Under the pieces are notes generated by a model. That model ran no database searches, was not told the DNA's origin, and was given only the letters and a program-made list of their open reading frames with translations. The translations under genes and the position numbers were made by a program. This document shows, in pieces, positions 18,681 to 27,886 of a DNA stretch of 64,000 bases; position 1 is the stretch's first letter, and each line of letters begins with the position of its first letter. Source of the DNA: Novosphingobium beihaiense (GTDB lineage Bacteria; Pseudomonadota; Alphaproteobacteria; Sphingomonadales; Sphingomonadaceae). The stretch spans positions 558,001-622,000 of the forward strand of contig NZ_JALHLG010000005.1 in assembly GCF_022832375.1 (NCBI RefSeq), read 5' to 3'.

Positions 18681-21020
18681 TCAAGCCATTTCACTGATGG
18701 CCGTAACATCCTTGTAAAGCGTGGTCCGCTGCCGCAGTGAACGGCCCACGCTTTCGGCCGCCACGCGCAGGTCTTCCACCGTGGCCATCTGCCCGTGCGA
18801 GGCACCGGCGGCGCGGCTGATGCTTTCGTCCATCAGCACGCCGCCCAGATCGTTGCACCCGGCCCGAAGCACTGCCGCGGCGCCGTCCATACCCAGCTTC
18901 ACCCACGAACACTGGATCGAATCGATCGCCCCGTGCAGCGCCAGACGCGCCACCGCGTGCATCATTACCGTCTCGCGCCAGGTCGGCCCCTTGCGGCATT
19001 GGCCGCGCCGGTAAAACGGCGCTTCCATGTGCACGAGCGGCAATGGCACGAACTCCGTGATACCGCCGGTATCGAGCTGCAGATTGCGCAGGGCCAGCAA
19101 GTGCCGCGCCCAATGCTCGACACCTTCGAGATGGCCGAACATCACCGTCGAAGTCGTCGGCAAGCCCACCCGGTGCGCCGCTCCCACGACATCGAGCCAT
19201 TCCTGCGTCGTCAGCTTGTCAGGGCAGATCTGCGCACGCACATCGTCGCACAGGATTTCCGCCGCGGTGCCGGGCAACGAGCCCAGCCCCGCATCGCGCA
19301 GCATGGCCAGATAGCCGGACACGGGCATATCCAGCGTGCGCGCGCCCTGACTGACTTCGAGCGGAGAGAAGGCATGGACATGCAAGTCCGGGCAGGCATC
19401 CTTCACCGCGCGCAGGATCGAAAGGTAGGTCTCGCCCGTATAGCTTGGATGGATGCCGCCCTGGAGGCAGACCTCGGTCGCGCCGCGTTCCACTGCCTCG
19501 CGGGCACGCCCGGCAATCTCACCAAGGTCCAGGTTGTACGGCTTGTCGCGGAAGCCCGCCTTGCTGCTGGTCTTGGAGAAGGCGCAGAACGAACAGGCGT
19601 GCGTGCAGATGTTGGTGTAATTGATATTGCGGTTGACGACGTACGTCACGCTGTCACCGCTCACTTCCGCCCGCAACGCGTCCGCCGCCTCTACCACCGC
19701 CTGCGCCGCTGCGCCGCGCGTGGCGAAAAGCGAGACGATCTCCGCTTCGTTCAGCCCTGCACCACCGGCAGCGCGATCGAGGATGCGGTGGATTTTCCGG
19801 GCCACAGGTCCGTCGAAACGCCGCCCTAGCGGCACTTGCACCGTGCCAGGTGCCTTATCGGCAACGCCGGGGCTCCAGCGGCTGTCCCGCGCCAGCCCCT
19901 CGGCATCGGCCTGCCTCAGCACCGCCGGGCGGATCGCCGGATCGAGCCATGTGCTGTCCGGCCCGCCGATGAAGCGCGGATAGACGGTCAGCCGCTCCAC
20001 CAGCGGCAGACCGGCACGGGCGCAGACAGCCTCCATCCGTTCGATCTCGGGCCATGGCGCCTCGGGGTTCACGTGATCGAGCGTGACCGGCGAGATACCG
20101 CCCCAATCGTCGATCCCGGCGCCGATCAGTTCGGCCAGCCGCTCGTCATTGAGATTGGGCGGCGCCTGCACCGACACCGTGCCGGGCATGAGAATGCGGG
20201 CGGCGGCGATGGTGCGCAGGAAATCGGCCTCGCTGGCTTCGGCTGCGCCGGACATCTTCGTGCCGGGTTTGGGGCAGAAGTTCTGGACGATCACTTCCTG
20301 CAAGTGCCCGTGGCGTTGGTGCAGATCCCGCAGCGCAATCAGCGCTTCCATGCGTTCCCCGGGCGTTTCGCCAATGCCGATCAGCACGCCGCTGGTGGTA
20401 GGCACCCGCGACCGGCCCGCTGCCTCCAGCGAGGCCAGACGCACCGCCGGAACCTTGTCGGGCGAACCGTGGTGGCAATATCCCTTATCCAGCAGCCTTT
20501 CAGAGGTGCTTTCGAGCATGAGGCCCACCGATGCCGCGACCGGGCGCAGCATCCGGTAATCCTCCTCTTCGAGCAAGCCCGCGTTCACATGCGGCAGCAG
20601 GCCGGTCTCTTTCAGCACCCGTTCGGCGCAGTGGCGCACATAGTCTATGGTCCGCGCGAAACCGCGCACCGCCAGCCATTCTCGCGCAGCGCCATAGCGG
20701 CGCTCAGGCGCATCGCCGAGGGTGAACAAGGCTTCCTTGCATCCCGCCGCCGCACCGGCGCGGGCGATCTCCAGCACTTCGTCTTCGGACAGATAAGGCG
20801 CTTCCAGCTGCGAAGGCGTCGTCGCGAAAGTGCAGTAGTGGCACACATCGGCGCACAGCCGCGTGAGGGGAATGAAGACCTTGCGCGAATAGGTCATCCG
20901 CGCGGGCGTGCCCGCCCCCTGCCGCTGGTCCCGGCAGGCGCAGGCTTCGGCAAGCAGGTCTTCAAGCGGTGTGGAAAGGAGTCGGTTTATCAATGCGCTG
21001 TCGTCGCGAGCCATGGTCAT
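18681..21020 (-). CDS. fbiC: Bifunctional FO synthase (fused CofG-CofH)
   Basis: A 779-residue protein with two radical-SAM domains. The first carries CADVCHYC (about residues 56-63, CofG-type) and the second CTHACSFC (about 473-480, CofH-type). FO synthase joins tyrosine to 5-amino-6-ribitylaminouracil to build the deazaflavin chromophore of coenzyme F420. The single-chain fusion is the actinobacterial FbiC arrangement. The ATG at 21020 overlaps the cofD stop (ATGA); the frame extends upstream to 21086 inside cofD but that is unlikely to be translated. It is third in a coupled cofE-cofD-fbiC unit. Confidence 0.93.
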   Translation of the reverse strand: MTMARDDSALINRLLSTPLEDLLAEACACRDQRQGAGTPARMTYSRKVFIPLTRLCADVCHYCTFATTPSQLEAPYLSEDEVLEIARAGAAAGCKEALFTLGDAPERRYGAAREWLAVRGFARTIDYVRHCAERVLKETGLLPHVNAGLLEEEDYRMLRPVAASVGLMLESTSERLLDKGYCHHGSPDKVPAVRLASLEAAGRSRVPTTSGVLIGIGETPGERMEALIALRDLHQRHGHLQEVIVQNFCPKPGTKMSGAAEASEADFLRTIAAARILMPGTVSVQAPPNLNDERLAELIGAGIDDWGGISPVTLDHVNPEAPWPEIERMEAVCARAGLPLVERLTVYPRFIGGPDSTWLDPAIRPAVLRQADAEGLARDSRWSPGVADKAPGTVQVPLGRRFDGPVARKIHRILDRAAGGAGLNEAEIVSLFATRGAAAQAVVEAADALRAEVSGDSVTYVVNRNINYTNICTHACSFCAFSKTSSKAGFRDKPYNLDLGEIAGRAREAVERGATEVCLQGGIHPSYTGETYLSILRAVKDACPDLHVHAFSPLEVSQGARTLDMPVSGYLAMLRDAGLGSLPGTAAEILCDDVRAQICPDKLTTQEWLDVVGAAHRVGLPTTSTVMFGHLEGVEHWARHLLALRNLQLDTGGITEFVPLPLVHMEAPFYRRGQCRKGPTWRETVMMHAVARLALHGAIDSIQCSWVKLGMDGAAAVLRAGCNDLGGVLMDESISRAAGASHGQMATVEDLRVAAESVGRSLRQRTTLYKDVTAISEMA

Positions 21021-21970
21021 CCTGTTTCGATACGGGCTGCGGACAGTGCTACGCGCGCAAGCCGCTCCCGATCTCCGGCATCGCACATGACTGTTCCCGT
21101 AACCGTGACTGAAAGGCCGGTGCCGCGCAAGTCTCCGGCATCGGCGGCATCGGCCTCATCGATGATCAGATGATCGAGAAGATCGCCGTAGTGATCGGCG
21201 ATCGCCCGGTTGGAGACCGGCTGCCCCAGTTCCCCCAGCAGCTTGGCGAGAGGCCCTTTCAACGCCGTGCCGCCCACCAGTGGAGAGACGGCGATCAGCG
21301 GCACCTTGCGTGCTTCCAGTGCGGCCCGCACACCTTCCACCGCCAGGATCGGATCGACGCTGAGATAAGGATTCGACGGGCATACGACGATAGCGCCCAG
21401 ATCGTCGCGTGCCAGAGCCCGCGCGAATTCGGCGGAAGGTTTGGCCCCGGCTTTACCAGCAAACCGAATGCCCGTTGCCACCGGGCGGCACTGCTCCGCC
21501 ACGAAGTAACGCTGGAAATCCAGCCAGCCTTCGGCAGTGCCGACCTGGGTGCGCAACGGCGCGTCGCTCATGGGAACTATCGCATGCGCGATACCGAGTT
21601 CGCGGGTCAGCCGTGCCGTGACGGCAGACAGGCTCTCTCCCTCCCGCATCCGCCAGGACCGGGCAATGTGCATGCCCATGTCGCGATCGCCCAGATTGAA
21701 CCAATCGGCCTCGCCCAGCGCCTTGAGCATAGCCATCGCCTGCCATGTCTCGTCCTTCACGCCCCAGCCCCGCTGGGTGTCGTTCAGGCCCGCCAGCGCA
21801 TACGTGACGGAATCGATATCCGGGCAAATGGTAAGCCCCAGATGCTCGAAATCGTCGCCGGTATTGACCACGATGGTCAGGTCCTCCGGCGGCAGCACGG
21901 CAGCCAGCCCCGCCGCCAGCTTCGCCCCGCCGACGCCGCCCGACAGGGCCAGCACGTGTTTTGCACTCAT
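21017..21970 (-). CDS. cofD: 2-phospho-L-lactate transferase-type enzyme (F420 biosynthesis)
   Basis: A 317-residue CofD/FbiA protein that transfers the phospholactyl-type moiety from its GDP-activated form onto FO to give F420-0 or an analogue. Family elements are the N-terminal LALSGGVGGAKLAAGL, NTGDDFEHLGLTICPDIDS and the NLGDRD segment, then CPSNPYLSVDPIL. The start at 21970 overlaps the cofE stop as ATGA and its own stop overlaps the fbiC ATG, so all three genes are translationally coupled. The actual activated substrate (lactyl, phosphoenolpyruvyl or glyceryl type) cannot be read from sequence. Confidence 0.93.
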   Translation of the reverse strand: MSAKHVLALSGGVGGAKLAAGLAAVLPPEDLTIVVNTGDDFEHLGLTICPDIDSVTYALAGLNDTQRGWGVKDETWQAMAMLKALGEADWFNLGDRDMGMHIARSWRMREGESLSAVTARLTRELGIAHAIVPMSDAPLRTQVGTAEGWLDFQRYFVAEQCRPVATGIRFAGKAGAKPSAEFARALARDDLGAIVVCPSNPYLSVDPILAVEGVRAALEARKVPLIAVSPLVGGTALKGPLAKLLGELGQPVSNRAIADHYGDLLDHLIIDEADAADAGDLRGTGLSVTVTGTVMCDAGDRERLARVALSAARIETG

Positions 21971-22749
21971 CGAAACATATCCTGTTCTACCGGGCGCAGA
22001 CCGCTCGCCGCGCCCGGCCCGTCTTCGGTGTGAACCCACCGGCCTGCGCCCTGCACCACGGCCACGGGCGTGCCCTCATCGCCCTCGCCCATCGCCAGCG
22101 TGGCCATGGCGGCAATCGAATCCGCGACGGCGATGAGCGTGGCCTGCAACGTCCGCCCGTAGAGGTCGACACCCTTGCCCCGCCGGTCTTCCAGCACCGT
22201 CAGCCCGGCACAGCCGATGGCCGTGCCTACGGTCCCGATCCGCCAGGCCCGCCCCATGGAATCGGCGATCACCACGCCGATCCGCGCGCCGCTCAGGACT
22301 TGCAGGTCCGCCCGGATCGCGCGGGCCGATGCGTCGGGATCAGTCGGCCAGAGCAGGACCGTCCCGCTTTCGCCGCCCTCGATATTCGAGGCATCGATAC
22401 CGGCATTGGCCAGCACATGCCCGGTGCGATGGCGGGCAATGATCGCGGCGGGAGAGGCCCGCAGCACCTCGCTGCTCTCGTTGAGAATGGCCTGTGCCAT
22501 GACGGGCTCGCGCCCGGTCTTTTCCGCCAGGTCTTGCGCCGCCTGATCCGGCGTGAGGCTGGCCAGAGCCAGCATGCGCCCTTCCGCCTTGGAGACGATC
22601 TTCTGCGCGATCACGCAGATATCGCCGTCGCGTAAGGCGCTGCCTTCGCTTTCCAGCGCGGTGCAAATCGCTTGCGCAACCGGCATTCCAGAGGCGAACA
22701 TGGGCAATCCGGCAAGCGGGCGCACCGTGATCGCGGGGGGGCGGGGCAT
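21967..22749 (-). CDS. cofE: Coenzyme F420-0:L-glutamate ligase
   Basis: A 260-residue GTP-dependent ligase adding the gamma-linked glutamate tail to F420-0. CofE-type motifs include VIAQKIVSKAEGR (about 44-56), a VIADSMGRAWRIGTVGTAIG segment and LYGRTLQATLIAVAD. The protein ends soon after the ligase fold; unlike actinobacterial FbiB it has no C-terminal nitroreductase-like domain. It is first in the leftward cofE-cofD-fbiC unit and shares a 113-bp divergent promoter region with the F420:NADP oxidoreductase gene. Confidence 0.93.
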   Translation of the reverse strand: MPRPPAITVRPLAGLPMFASGMPVAQAICTALESEGSALRDGDICVIAQKIVSKAEGRMLALASLTPDQAAQDLAEKTGREPVMAQAILNESSEVLRASPAAIIARHRTGHVLANAGIDASNIEGGESGTVLLWPTDPDASARAIRADLQVLSGARIGVVIADSMGRAWRIGTVGTAIGCAGLTVLEDRRGKGVDLYGRTLQATLIAVADSIAAMATLAMGEGDEGTPVAVVQGAGRWVHTEDGPGAASGLRPVEQDMFR

Positions 22750-22862
22750 TCGGTCTGTCTCCTGATGGGGACTCCGTCATGGCGCCCCTCGCCTAAGACA
22801 CTGGCCCCGGCGCGGGCTGGCGGCAACCGTAACGAACAAGAATTCGCAGGAGAGATAAGCAC

Positions 22863-23513
22863 ATGGCATCCATCGCGGTCATCGGCGGCACCGGCGCCCT
22901 CGGCAAGGGCATTGCCCGCCGCCTCGTCAAGGCCGGGCATGACGTGACCATCGGCTCACGCTCGGCGGAAAAGGCGCAGGCCACGGCAGAGGAACTGGGC
23001 GCGGCGGGCTTTGCTGCCAACGCCGATGCGGCAAGCGGCAAGGACGTGGTGATCGTGACCGTGCCCCATGCCTCGCAAGGCGATACGCTGGCGCTGATCC
23101 AGGACAAGGTGGGGGATGCCGTAGTCGTCGATACCACCGTGCCGCTGGTGCCGCCCAAGGTCATGCGCGTGCAGCTTCCCGCCGAGGGCAGCGCCGCGAT
23201 GCAGGCCCGCGCCCACCTGGGGCCCGATGTGAAGCTGGTGACGGCGTTTCATAACGTCTCGGCCCATCATCTCGACAGCGATCACGCTATCGACTGCGAC
23301 GTGCTGGTGTTCAGCGACGATGTGGACGCGCGCAAAACGGTGATCGGCCTTTGCCCCGGCATGGGCCTGCGCGGGCTTTCCGGGGGTTCGCTGGGCAATT
23401 CGGCGGCGGCCGAGGCGCTGACCTCGATCCTCATCTACATGAACAAGACCTACAAGGCCGATGGCGCGGGCATCCGCTTCACCAGCCTGACGGACGCGCC
23501 GCCGATCCCATGA
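22863..23513 (+). CDS. npdG: F420H2:NADP+ oxidoreductase
   Basis: A 216-residue Rossmann protein of the F420-dependent NADP reductase family. The N-terminal IAVIGGTGALGKG binds the nucleotide, the following SRSAEKA segment after the second strand fits NADP(H) phosphate binding, and TAFHNVSAHHL plus the Asn-rich LGNSAAAE match the F420 side of the family. It would reduce F420 with NADPH in the cytosol. The ATG follows GGAGAGATAAGC, and the stop overlaps the cofC start (ATGA). Confidence 0.9.
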   Translation: MASIAVIGGTGALGKGIARRLVKAGHDVTIGSRSAEKAQATAEELGAAGFAANADAASGKDVVIVTVPHASQGDTLALIQDKVGDAVVVDTTVPLVPPKVMRVQLPAEGSAAMQARAHLGPDVKLVTAFHNVSAHHLDSDHAIDCDVLVFSDDVDARKTVIGLCPGMGLRGLSGGSLGNSAAAEALTSILIYMNKTYKADGAGIRFTSLTDAPPIP

Positions 23514-24121
23514 GCGGGCCGCCAACCGTTTGGGCACTGATCCCGATCAAGGCCAGCGGCGAGGGCAAGACACGTCTTGCCGATGCGCTGTCCGTGGCGG
23601 AACGCGATGCCCTCGTCGATGCCATGGCGCGCCATGTCGCCGGCGCGGCGGCCGGTGCGGAGCGAGTCTCGCGGATCGTTCTGGCGGGCCCGTCACGGCA
23701 TGGGCTGGATGCGGATATCCTGCGGATCGACGATCCCGGCGAAGGGCTCAATGCCGCGCTGGGCAGCGCCCTCGCCCGCATCGCGCGCATGGAGGCATGC
23801 CCGGACCGCCTTATCGTCGTCGCGGCGGATCTGCCCCGGATTACACCACTCGATCTGAACCTGCTGGCGGAAGCTCCCGCGCATACCGCCGTCATCGCAC
23901 CGGACCGGCACGGCACGGGCACCAACGCGCTCTCGCTGCCCTTGCCCGAGGCGGCAGGTTTTCACTTCTGCTACGGCACCGACAGCGCCGCCCGCCATCG
24001 CGAGGAGGCCGAAAGGCTGGGGCTCACCGTGGAGACGATCCTCAGCGAGGGGCTGGAGAAAGATATAGACGAGCCTTCCGATCTGGTTGATGCTCGGGAT
24101 GTGTATACGATCGAACACTAG
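23510..24121 (+). CDS. cofC: Guanylyltransferase of F420 biosynthesis (CofC/FbiD type)
   Basis: A 203-residue nucleotidyltransferase that activates a phosphorylated three-carbon acid with GTP for CofD. It starts ALIPIKASGEGKTRLADAL, the modified nucleotidyltransferase entry seen in CofC, and has VVAADLPRITPLD and IAPDRHGTGTNALSL, both characteristic. The start ATG (23510) overlaps the npdG stop. With cofE, cofD and fbiC this completes the known core pathway. Whether 2-phospholactate, PEP or 3-phosphoglycerate is the substrate is unresolved. Confidence 0.9.
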   Translation: MSGPPTVWALIPIKASGEGKTRLADALSVAERDALVDAMARHVAGAAAGAERVSRIVLAGPSRHGLDADILRIDDPGEGLNAALGSALARIARMEACPDRLIVVAADLPRITPLDLNLLAEAPAHTAVIAPDRHGTGTNALSLPLPEAAGFHFCYGTDSAARHREEAERLGLTVETILSEGLEKDIDEPSDLVDARDVYTIEH

Positions 24122-24174
24122 GCAGCCCATGCTGCCGCGATGCCGAACACGGCACGAAACGGTGGAGAGGACAT

Positions 24175-25032
24175 TTGGAGACCAGCGGCATCGACCTGAC
24201 AGGCCAGGCGGCGTTCGTTACCGGCGGCGGCGGCGGAATAGGCCGCGCCATCGCCTTGTGCATGGCAGACATGGGCGCGGATGTGGCGATTATCGAAGCC
24301 ATTCCGGAACGCTGCGAACAAGTGGCCGCCATGATCGAGGCACGCGGGCGCAAAGCGCTTTGCATCCCGGGCAATGTGATGGACGTGGAGGCGCTGCAGA
24401 ATGCCGTGGCCGCTGCCGCAGACACATTCGGGCGGCTCGACGTGCTCGTGAACAACGCAGGCGGGGTGACACGGCGCGATTTCCTCGATCTGACCGAAAA
24501 GAACTGGCGCCGCCACATCGATATCAACCTGATCAGCAACCTTGCCGCCACGCAGGCCGCCGTGCCGGTGATGATCGCGGGCGGGCGTGGTGGCTCGATC
24601 ATTAATGTCACCAGTATCGAAGGCTCACGCGCGGCGCCGGGCTATGCCGTCTATGCCGCGTGCAAGGCGGGGATCAACAATCTCACCCGCACGCTGGCGC
24701 TGGAATTCGCCGAACACGGTATCCGCGTGAACACCATCGCCCCTGACATCGTTCGCACGCCCGGAACCAGCGGCCAGTTCAGCGGCCCCGTGGATGAAAG
24801 CCAGTGGCATCAACCCGGCCCTGCGCAAATGGAGAGCATCCGCAAGCGCATTCCTGCCGGACGCTGGGGGCAGGACGAGGAATGCGGCAAAGTTGCCGTT
24901 TTCCTCGCCTCGCCGATGGCCAGCTATATCACCGGCGCCACTATCCCTGTCGATGGCGGCTCCTGGGCCTCAGGAGGCTGGGTCCGCAATCGCGACGGCG
25001 CCTGGATCCTTCCCCCCGAAGTGACCGGCTGA
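24175..25032 (+). CDS. SDR-family oxidoreductase next to F420 genes
   Basis: A 285-residue classical SDR: TGGGGGIGRA near residue 17, NNAGG, VTSIEGS with the serine and catalytic YAACK (about 160), then VNTIAPDIVRTPG and the DGGSWASGG tail. The frame begins with TTG at 24175 behind GGTGGAGAGG; no in-frame ATG fits the family start. It lies 53 bp after cofC and 33 bp before the luciferase-like oxidoreductase gene, so it probably belongs to the same transcription unit and acts with an F420-dependent step. Substrate unknown. Confidence 0.85.
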   Translation: METSGIDLTGQAAFVTGGGGGIGRAIALCMADMGADVAIIEAIPERCEQVAAMIEARGRKALCIPGNVMDVEALQNAVAAAADTFGRLDVLVNNAGGVTRRDFLDLTEKNWRRHIDINLISNLAATQAAVPVMIAGGRGGSIINVTSIEGSRAAPGYAVYAACKAGINNLTRTLALEFAEHGIRVNTIAPDIVRTPGTSGQFSGPVDESQWHQPGPAQMESIRKRIPAGRWGQDEECGKVAVFLASPMASYITGATIPVDGGSWASGGWVRNRDGAWILPPEVTG

Positions 25033-25065
25033 ACACCCATTCCCGATCAAGCACGAGCAAAGCCC

Positions 25066-25986
25066 ATGACTTTCACTCTCAGTACCAGCCTGCCTTTCGA
25101 TCATGTCCAGCAGGGCGAGGAATTCGTCTCGATGCAGGCGCTTCACGAGATTGCCCGCGCGGTCGAGGATGCGGGATTCTATGCCGGCGCCGTGACCGAT
25201 CATCCCGTGCCCTCGGCGCGCTGGCTCGACAGTGGCGGGCACTATGCGCAGGACCCGTTCGTGATGCTCTCAATGCTGGGCGCGGTGACGACGAAGCTGC
25301 GGCTGCAGACCAACATTATCGTCCTGCCCTACCGCAACCCGTTCATCACTGCGCGGTCGGTCTCCTCGCTCGATCATTTCACCGGCGGGCGCGTGATCCT
25401 GGGCATGGGGGCCGGCTACATGAAGGCCGAATACAAGGCACTCGGCGTCGATTTCGACACCCGCAACGACCTGATGGACGAATATATCAAGGCCATGAAA
25501 CTCGCCTGGACGGGCGAGGACTTCACTTTCGAAGGCACCGGCTACACCGCACTGGGCAACCGGGTGTTGCCCACGCCCGCGCAAAAGCCGCATCCGCCCC
25601 TTCTGGTCGGCGGCAATTCCAAGCGCGCGCTGCGCCGCACGGTGGAACTGGGCGATGCCTGGCATCCCTTCTTCGTGCCCAAGACCATCACAGACACCGC
25701 CCGCACTGCCAGCATGGAAAATGACGACGATGTGAAAGGCGCGATCGCCTACATGCAGGACCATTGCGCCAAGGTTGGCCGCGAGGTGCCGCCCAAAGTG
25801 ATCGCCTCCTCCACCTATTCGGTAAAGGCCGGGTGGAACGCACAGGAAGCGCTCGATCACTTCGCGCATCTCAAGTCCATCGGCATCGATGCCTCGGGTG
25901 CGACGGTCTATGCCGAAACGCGCGGCGAATACTGCGACATGGCGCGCCAGTTCGGTGAAGAGGTGATTGCCAAAATCGATTTCTGA
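25066..25986 (+). CDS. Luciferase-like (LLM) F420-dependent oxidoreductase, TIGR03619-like
   Basis: A 306-residue TIM-barrel enzyme of the bacterial luciferase superfamily. Typical parts are AGAVTDHPVPS near the N-terminus, TNIIVLPYRNPFITARSVSSLDHFTGGRV (seen as consecutive motifs at about residues 83-110) and the GMGAGYMKAEYKALG segment. The pattern matches the F420-dependent TIGR03619-type branch more than flavin monooxygenases, and the adjacent F420 operon supports this. It would catalyse hydride transfer with F420/F420H2 on an unknown substrate. Confidence 0.82.
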   Translation: MTFTLSTSLPFDHVQQGEEFVSMQALHEIARAVEDAGFYAGAVTDHPVPSARWLDSGGHYAQDPFVMLSMLGAVTTKLRLQTNIIVLPYRNPFITARSVSSLDHFTGGRVILGMGAGYMKAEYKALGVDFDTRNDLMDEYIKAMKLAWTGEDFTFEGTGYTALGNRVLPTPAQKPHPPLLVGGNSKRALRRTVELGDAWHPFFVPKTITDTARTASMENDDDVKGAIAYMQDHCAKVGREVPPKVIASSTYSVKAGWNAQEALDHFAHLKSIGIDASGATVYAETRGEYCDMARQFGEEVIAKIDF

Positions 25987-26036
25987 TCCCGTGCCCGCAA
26001 GCTGGGAGGGCACAAGCCTTGGGAGGGGCTGACTGC

Positions 26037-27281
26037 ATGAGCGAACCGATGACCGCGCGCGAGGAATGGCGCAGATACTGGGCCACCGTGCTTGCCGCGA
26101 TGATCGGCATGTCGTTCTACACCGTGATCACCTATTCGCTGGGCACGTTCATCGGCCCGCTGGAAAAGGAATTCGGGTGGAGCCGCACCGCCCTTTCCTC
26201 TGGTCTTGCCATCTTCGCCGGTATCTCGATGCTGGGCGGGCCCTTCGTCGGTATGGCGCTGGACCGGTTCGGAACGCGCAAGCTGGCGATCGTGGGCATG
26301 ATACTGGCCAGCACGGCGCTCGCCTCGTTCAGCCTGCTCAATGGTTCGATCGGGCAGTGGATCGCACTCTATGTGATCTACGGCGTTGTCGCGCTGGCCA
26401 TCAAATCCACGATCTGGAGCGCGGGCATTTCCAGCGTCTTCACCCGCGCGCGCAGCCTGGCGCTGGCCTTCGTGCTGAGCGGATCGGCCATCGGCCAGAC
26501 ATTCGCGCCGGTCATCGCCAACAAGCTGATCGTCGCGGTGGGATGGCGCGAAGCCTATATCTGGCTGGGCTTTGGCTGGGGGGGACTGGCGCTGGCGCTG
26601 CTGGTGCCGTTCTATTTCGACGCGCACGCCCGCAAGGCAAAGCAGGTGCGTGCCAGCACGGCGCCGGTTGCTCTGCCCGGCCTCACAATCCGCGAGGCCA
26701 CGCGGGACAGCCGGGTGATCCGGATCGCCGTTGCAAACCTGCTGATGTCCATTGTCGGGTCGGGCGTTTCAGTCCACCTCGTGCGCGTGGTGGCCGAAAA
26801 CGGCATGACGATGGACAGCGCCGTGGACATTGCCGCGACCGCGGGCATTGCCGGACTGGTTGGCAAGCTCGGCTGCGGCTGGCTGCTGGACCGGGTGCAG
26901 GGCAGCGTTATTCCCTTCACGGGCTTTGCCGTTGGCGCGTTTGGCCATTTCCTTCTGATCGGCCTGTTTGCAGGCGCGGCCCCTTTAATGCTGGGTGCCA
27001 TGTGCGTGGGCTTTGCTTCGGGCGCTGGGCTGCAGATCTCGACCTACCTTGTCTCGCGCTATGCCGGGCTCAGGAACTTCGGTGCGATCTTCGGCACGAT
27101 CAGTTCGACGATGATGGCCGGAACCGCCATCGGCCCCCTGCTCGCCGGATCGGTGCACGATCTCACGGGAAGCTACGATGCCCTGCTGATGATGGCCTCT
27201 CCGGTCATGCTGTTATGTGCCATGCTCTTCATCGGACTGGGCCCCTATCCCGAATTCCCGCAGCCCGCCCTGGCGGAATAG
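26037..27281 (+). CDS. MFS transporter
   Basis: A 414-residue polytopic inner-membrane protein with about 12 hydrophobic segments, the MFS inter-helix motif GMALDRFGTRKLA (about residues 75-87) and its second-half counterpart GCGWLLDRV. The ATG at 26037 follows a GGGAGGGG sequence at the proper distance; ATG further upstream at 26019 is less likely. It closes the SDR-LLM-MFS stretch after the F420 genes, so it may import or export the substrate or product of those enzymes. Confidence 0.87.
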   Translation: MSEPMTAREEWRRYWATVLAAMIGMSFYTVITYSLGTFIGPLEKEFGWSRTALSSGLAIFAGISMLGGPFVGMALDRFGTRKLAIVGMILASTALASFSLLNGSIGQWIALYVIYGVVALAIKSTIWSAGISSVFTRARSLALAFVLSGSAIGQTFAPVIANKLIVAVGWREAYIWLGFGWGGLALALLVPFYFDAHARKAKQVRASTAPVALPGLTIREATRDSRVIRIAVANLLMSIVGSGVSVHLVRVVAENGMTMDSAVDIAATAGIAGLVGKLGCGWLLDRVQGSVIPFTGFAVGAFGHFLLIGLFAGAAPLMLGAMCVGFASGAGLQISTYLVSRYAGLRNFGAIFGTISSTMMAGTAIGPLLAGSVHDLTGSYDALLMMASPVMLLCAMLFIGLGPYPEFPQPALAE

Positions 27282-27289
27282 CGCGAAAG

Positions 27290-27862
27290 TCAGGCGTTTC
27301 CGTCCCGGTCTGCTGCCTTCAAGCGAAGCAGGCTGCCGACATCGGGCCGGAAACGCCTGAGGCGGAAAGTCACCAGCAGCGATTCGACATTCGCCGCCAC
27401 GCCCAACACCACCAGCGCGAGGAAGAACAGGCGCGAGTATCCCAGAAAATAGAGCGAGACGATAAACGCCCCGGAACAGAGCGCCCCTGCCTTCGACAGA
27501 TAGAGATGATAGGCCGGAAGCACGCGAAACTTCACCAGACAGGCGATGGCCGCCGCGCCGTAGCTTGCCAGGAACAGGCCAAGCCAGGGCCATTCGGACC
27601 GCAGCGGACCGGCTTCGAAAAGCCAAAGCCCGGCAATCGCGGCCAGCACCGTGGCGGCATCGGCAATGGTGTCGAGCTTCGCCCCGGTCTCCGAGGCCTG
27701 GTTGCACCACCGCGCGATCGGCCCGTCGACAAGATCGCTGGCCAGACTGAGGATAATCAGGATGAAAAAGGCATCGCGGTGGCCGGCAAGCGCCACCCCG
27801 GCGGCCACGGGCGCGGCGGCGATCCGGTAGATCGTGAACAGATCCGCGAACTTGGGCTTCAT
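27290..27862 (-). CDS. CDP-alcohol phosphatidyltransferase family membrane protein
   Basis: A 190-residue integral membrane enzyme with the complete CDP-alcohol phosphotransferase signature DLVDGPIARWCNQASETG followed by KLDTIAD (about residues 43-67), in which the Asp residues bind the metal and CDP-alcohol. Several hydrophobic helices follow. The alcohol acceptor (glycerol phosphate, inositol phosphate or other) is not evident. It lies convergent with the MFS gene, ending 8 bp away, and is next to thiE on the same strand. Confidence 0.82.
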   Translation of the reverse strand: MKPKFADLFTIYRIAAAPVAAGVALAGHRDAFFILIILSLASDLVDGPIARWCNQASETGAKLDTIADAATVLAAIAGLWLFEAGPLRSEWPWLGLFLASYGAAAIACLVKFRVLPAYHLYLSKAGALCSGAFIVSLYFLGYSRLFFLALVVLGVAANVESLLVTFRLRRFRPDVGSLLRLKAADRDGNA

Positions 27863-27886
27863 CGCCCTGCCCCTCTCCCCGCCGTT

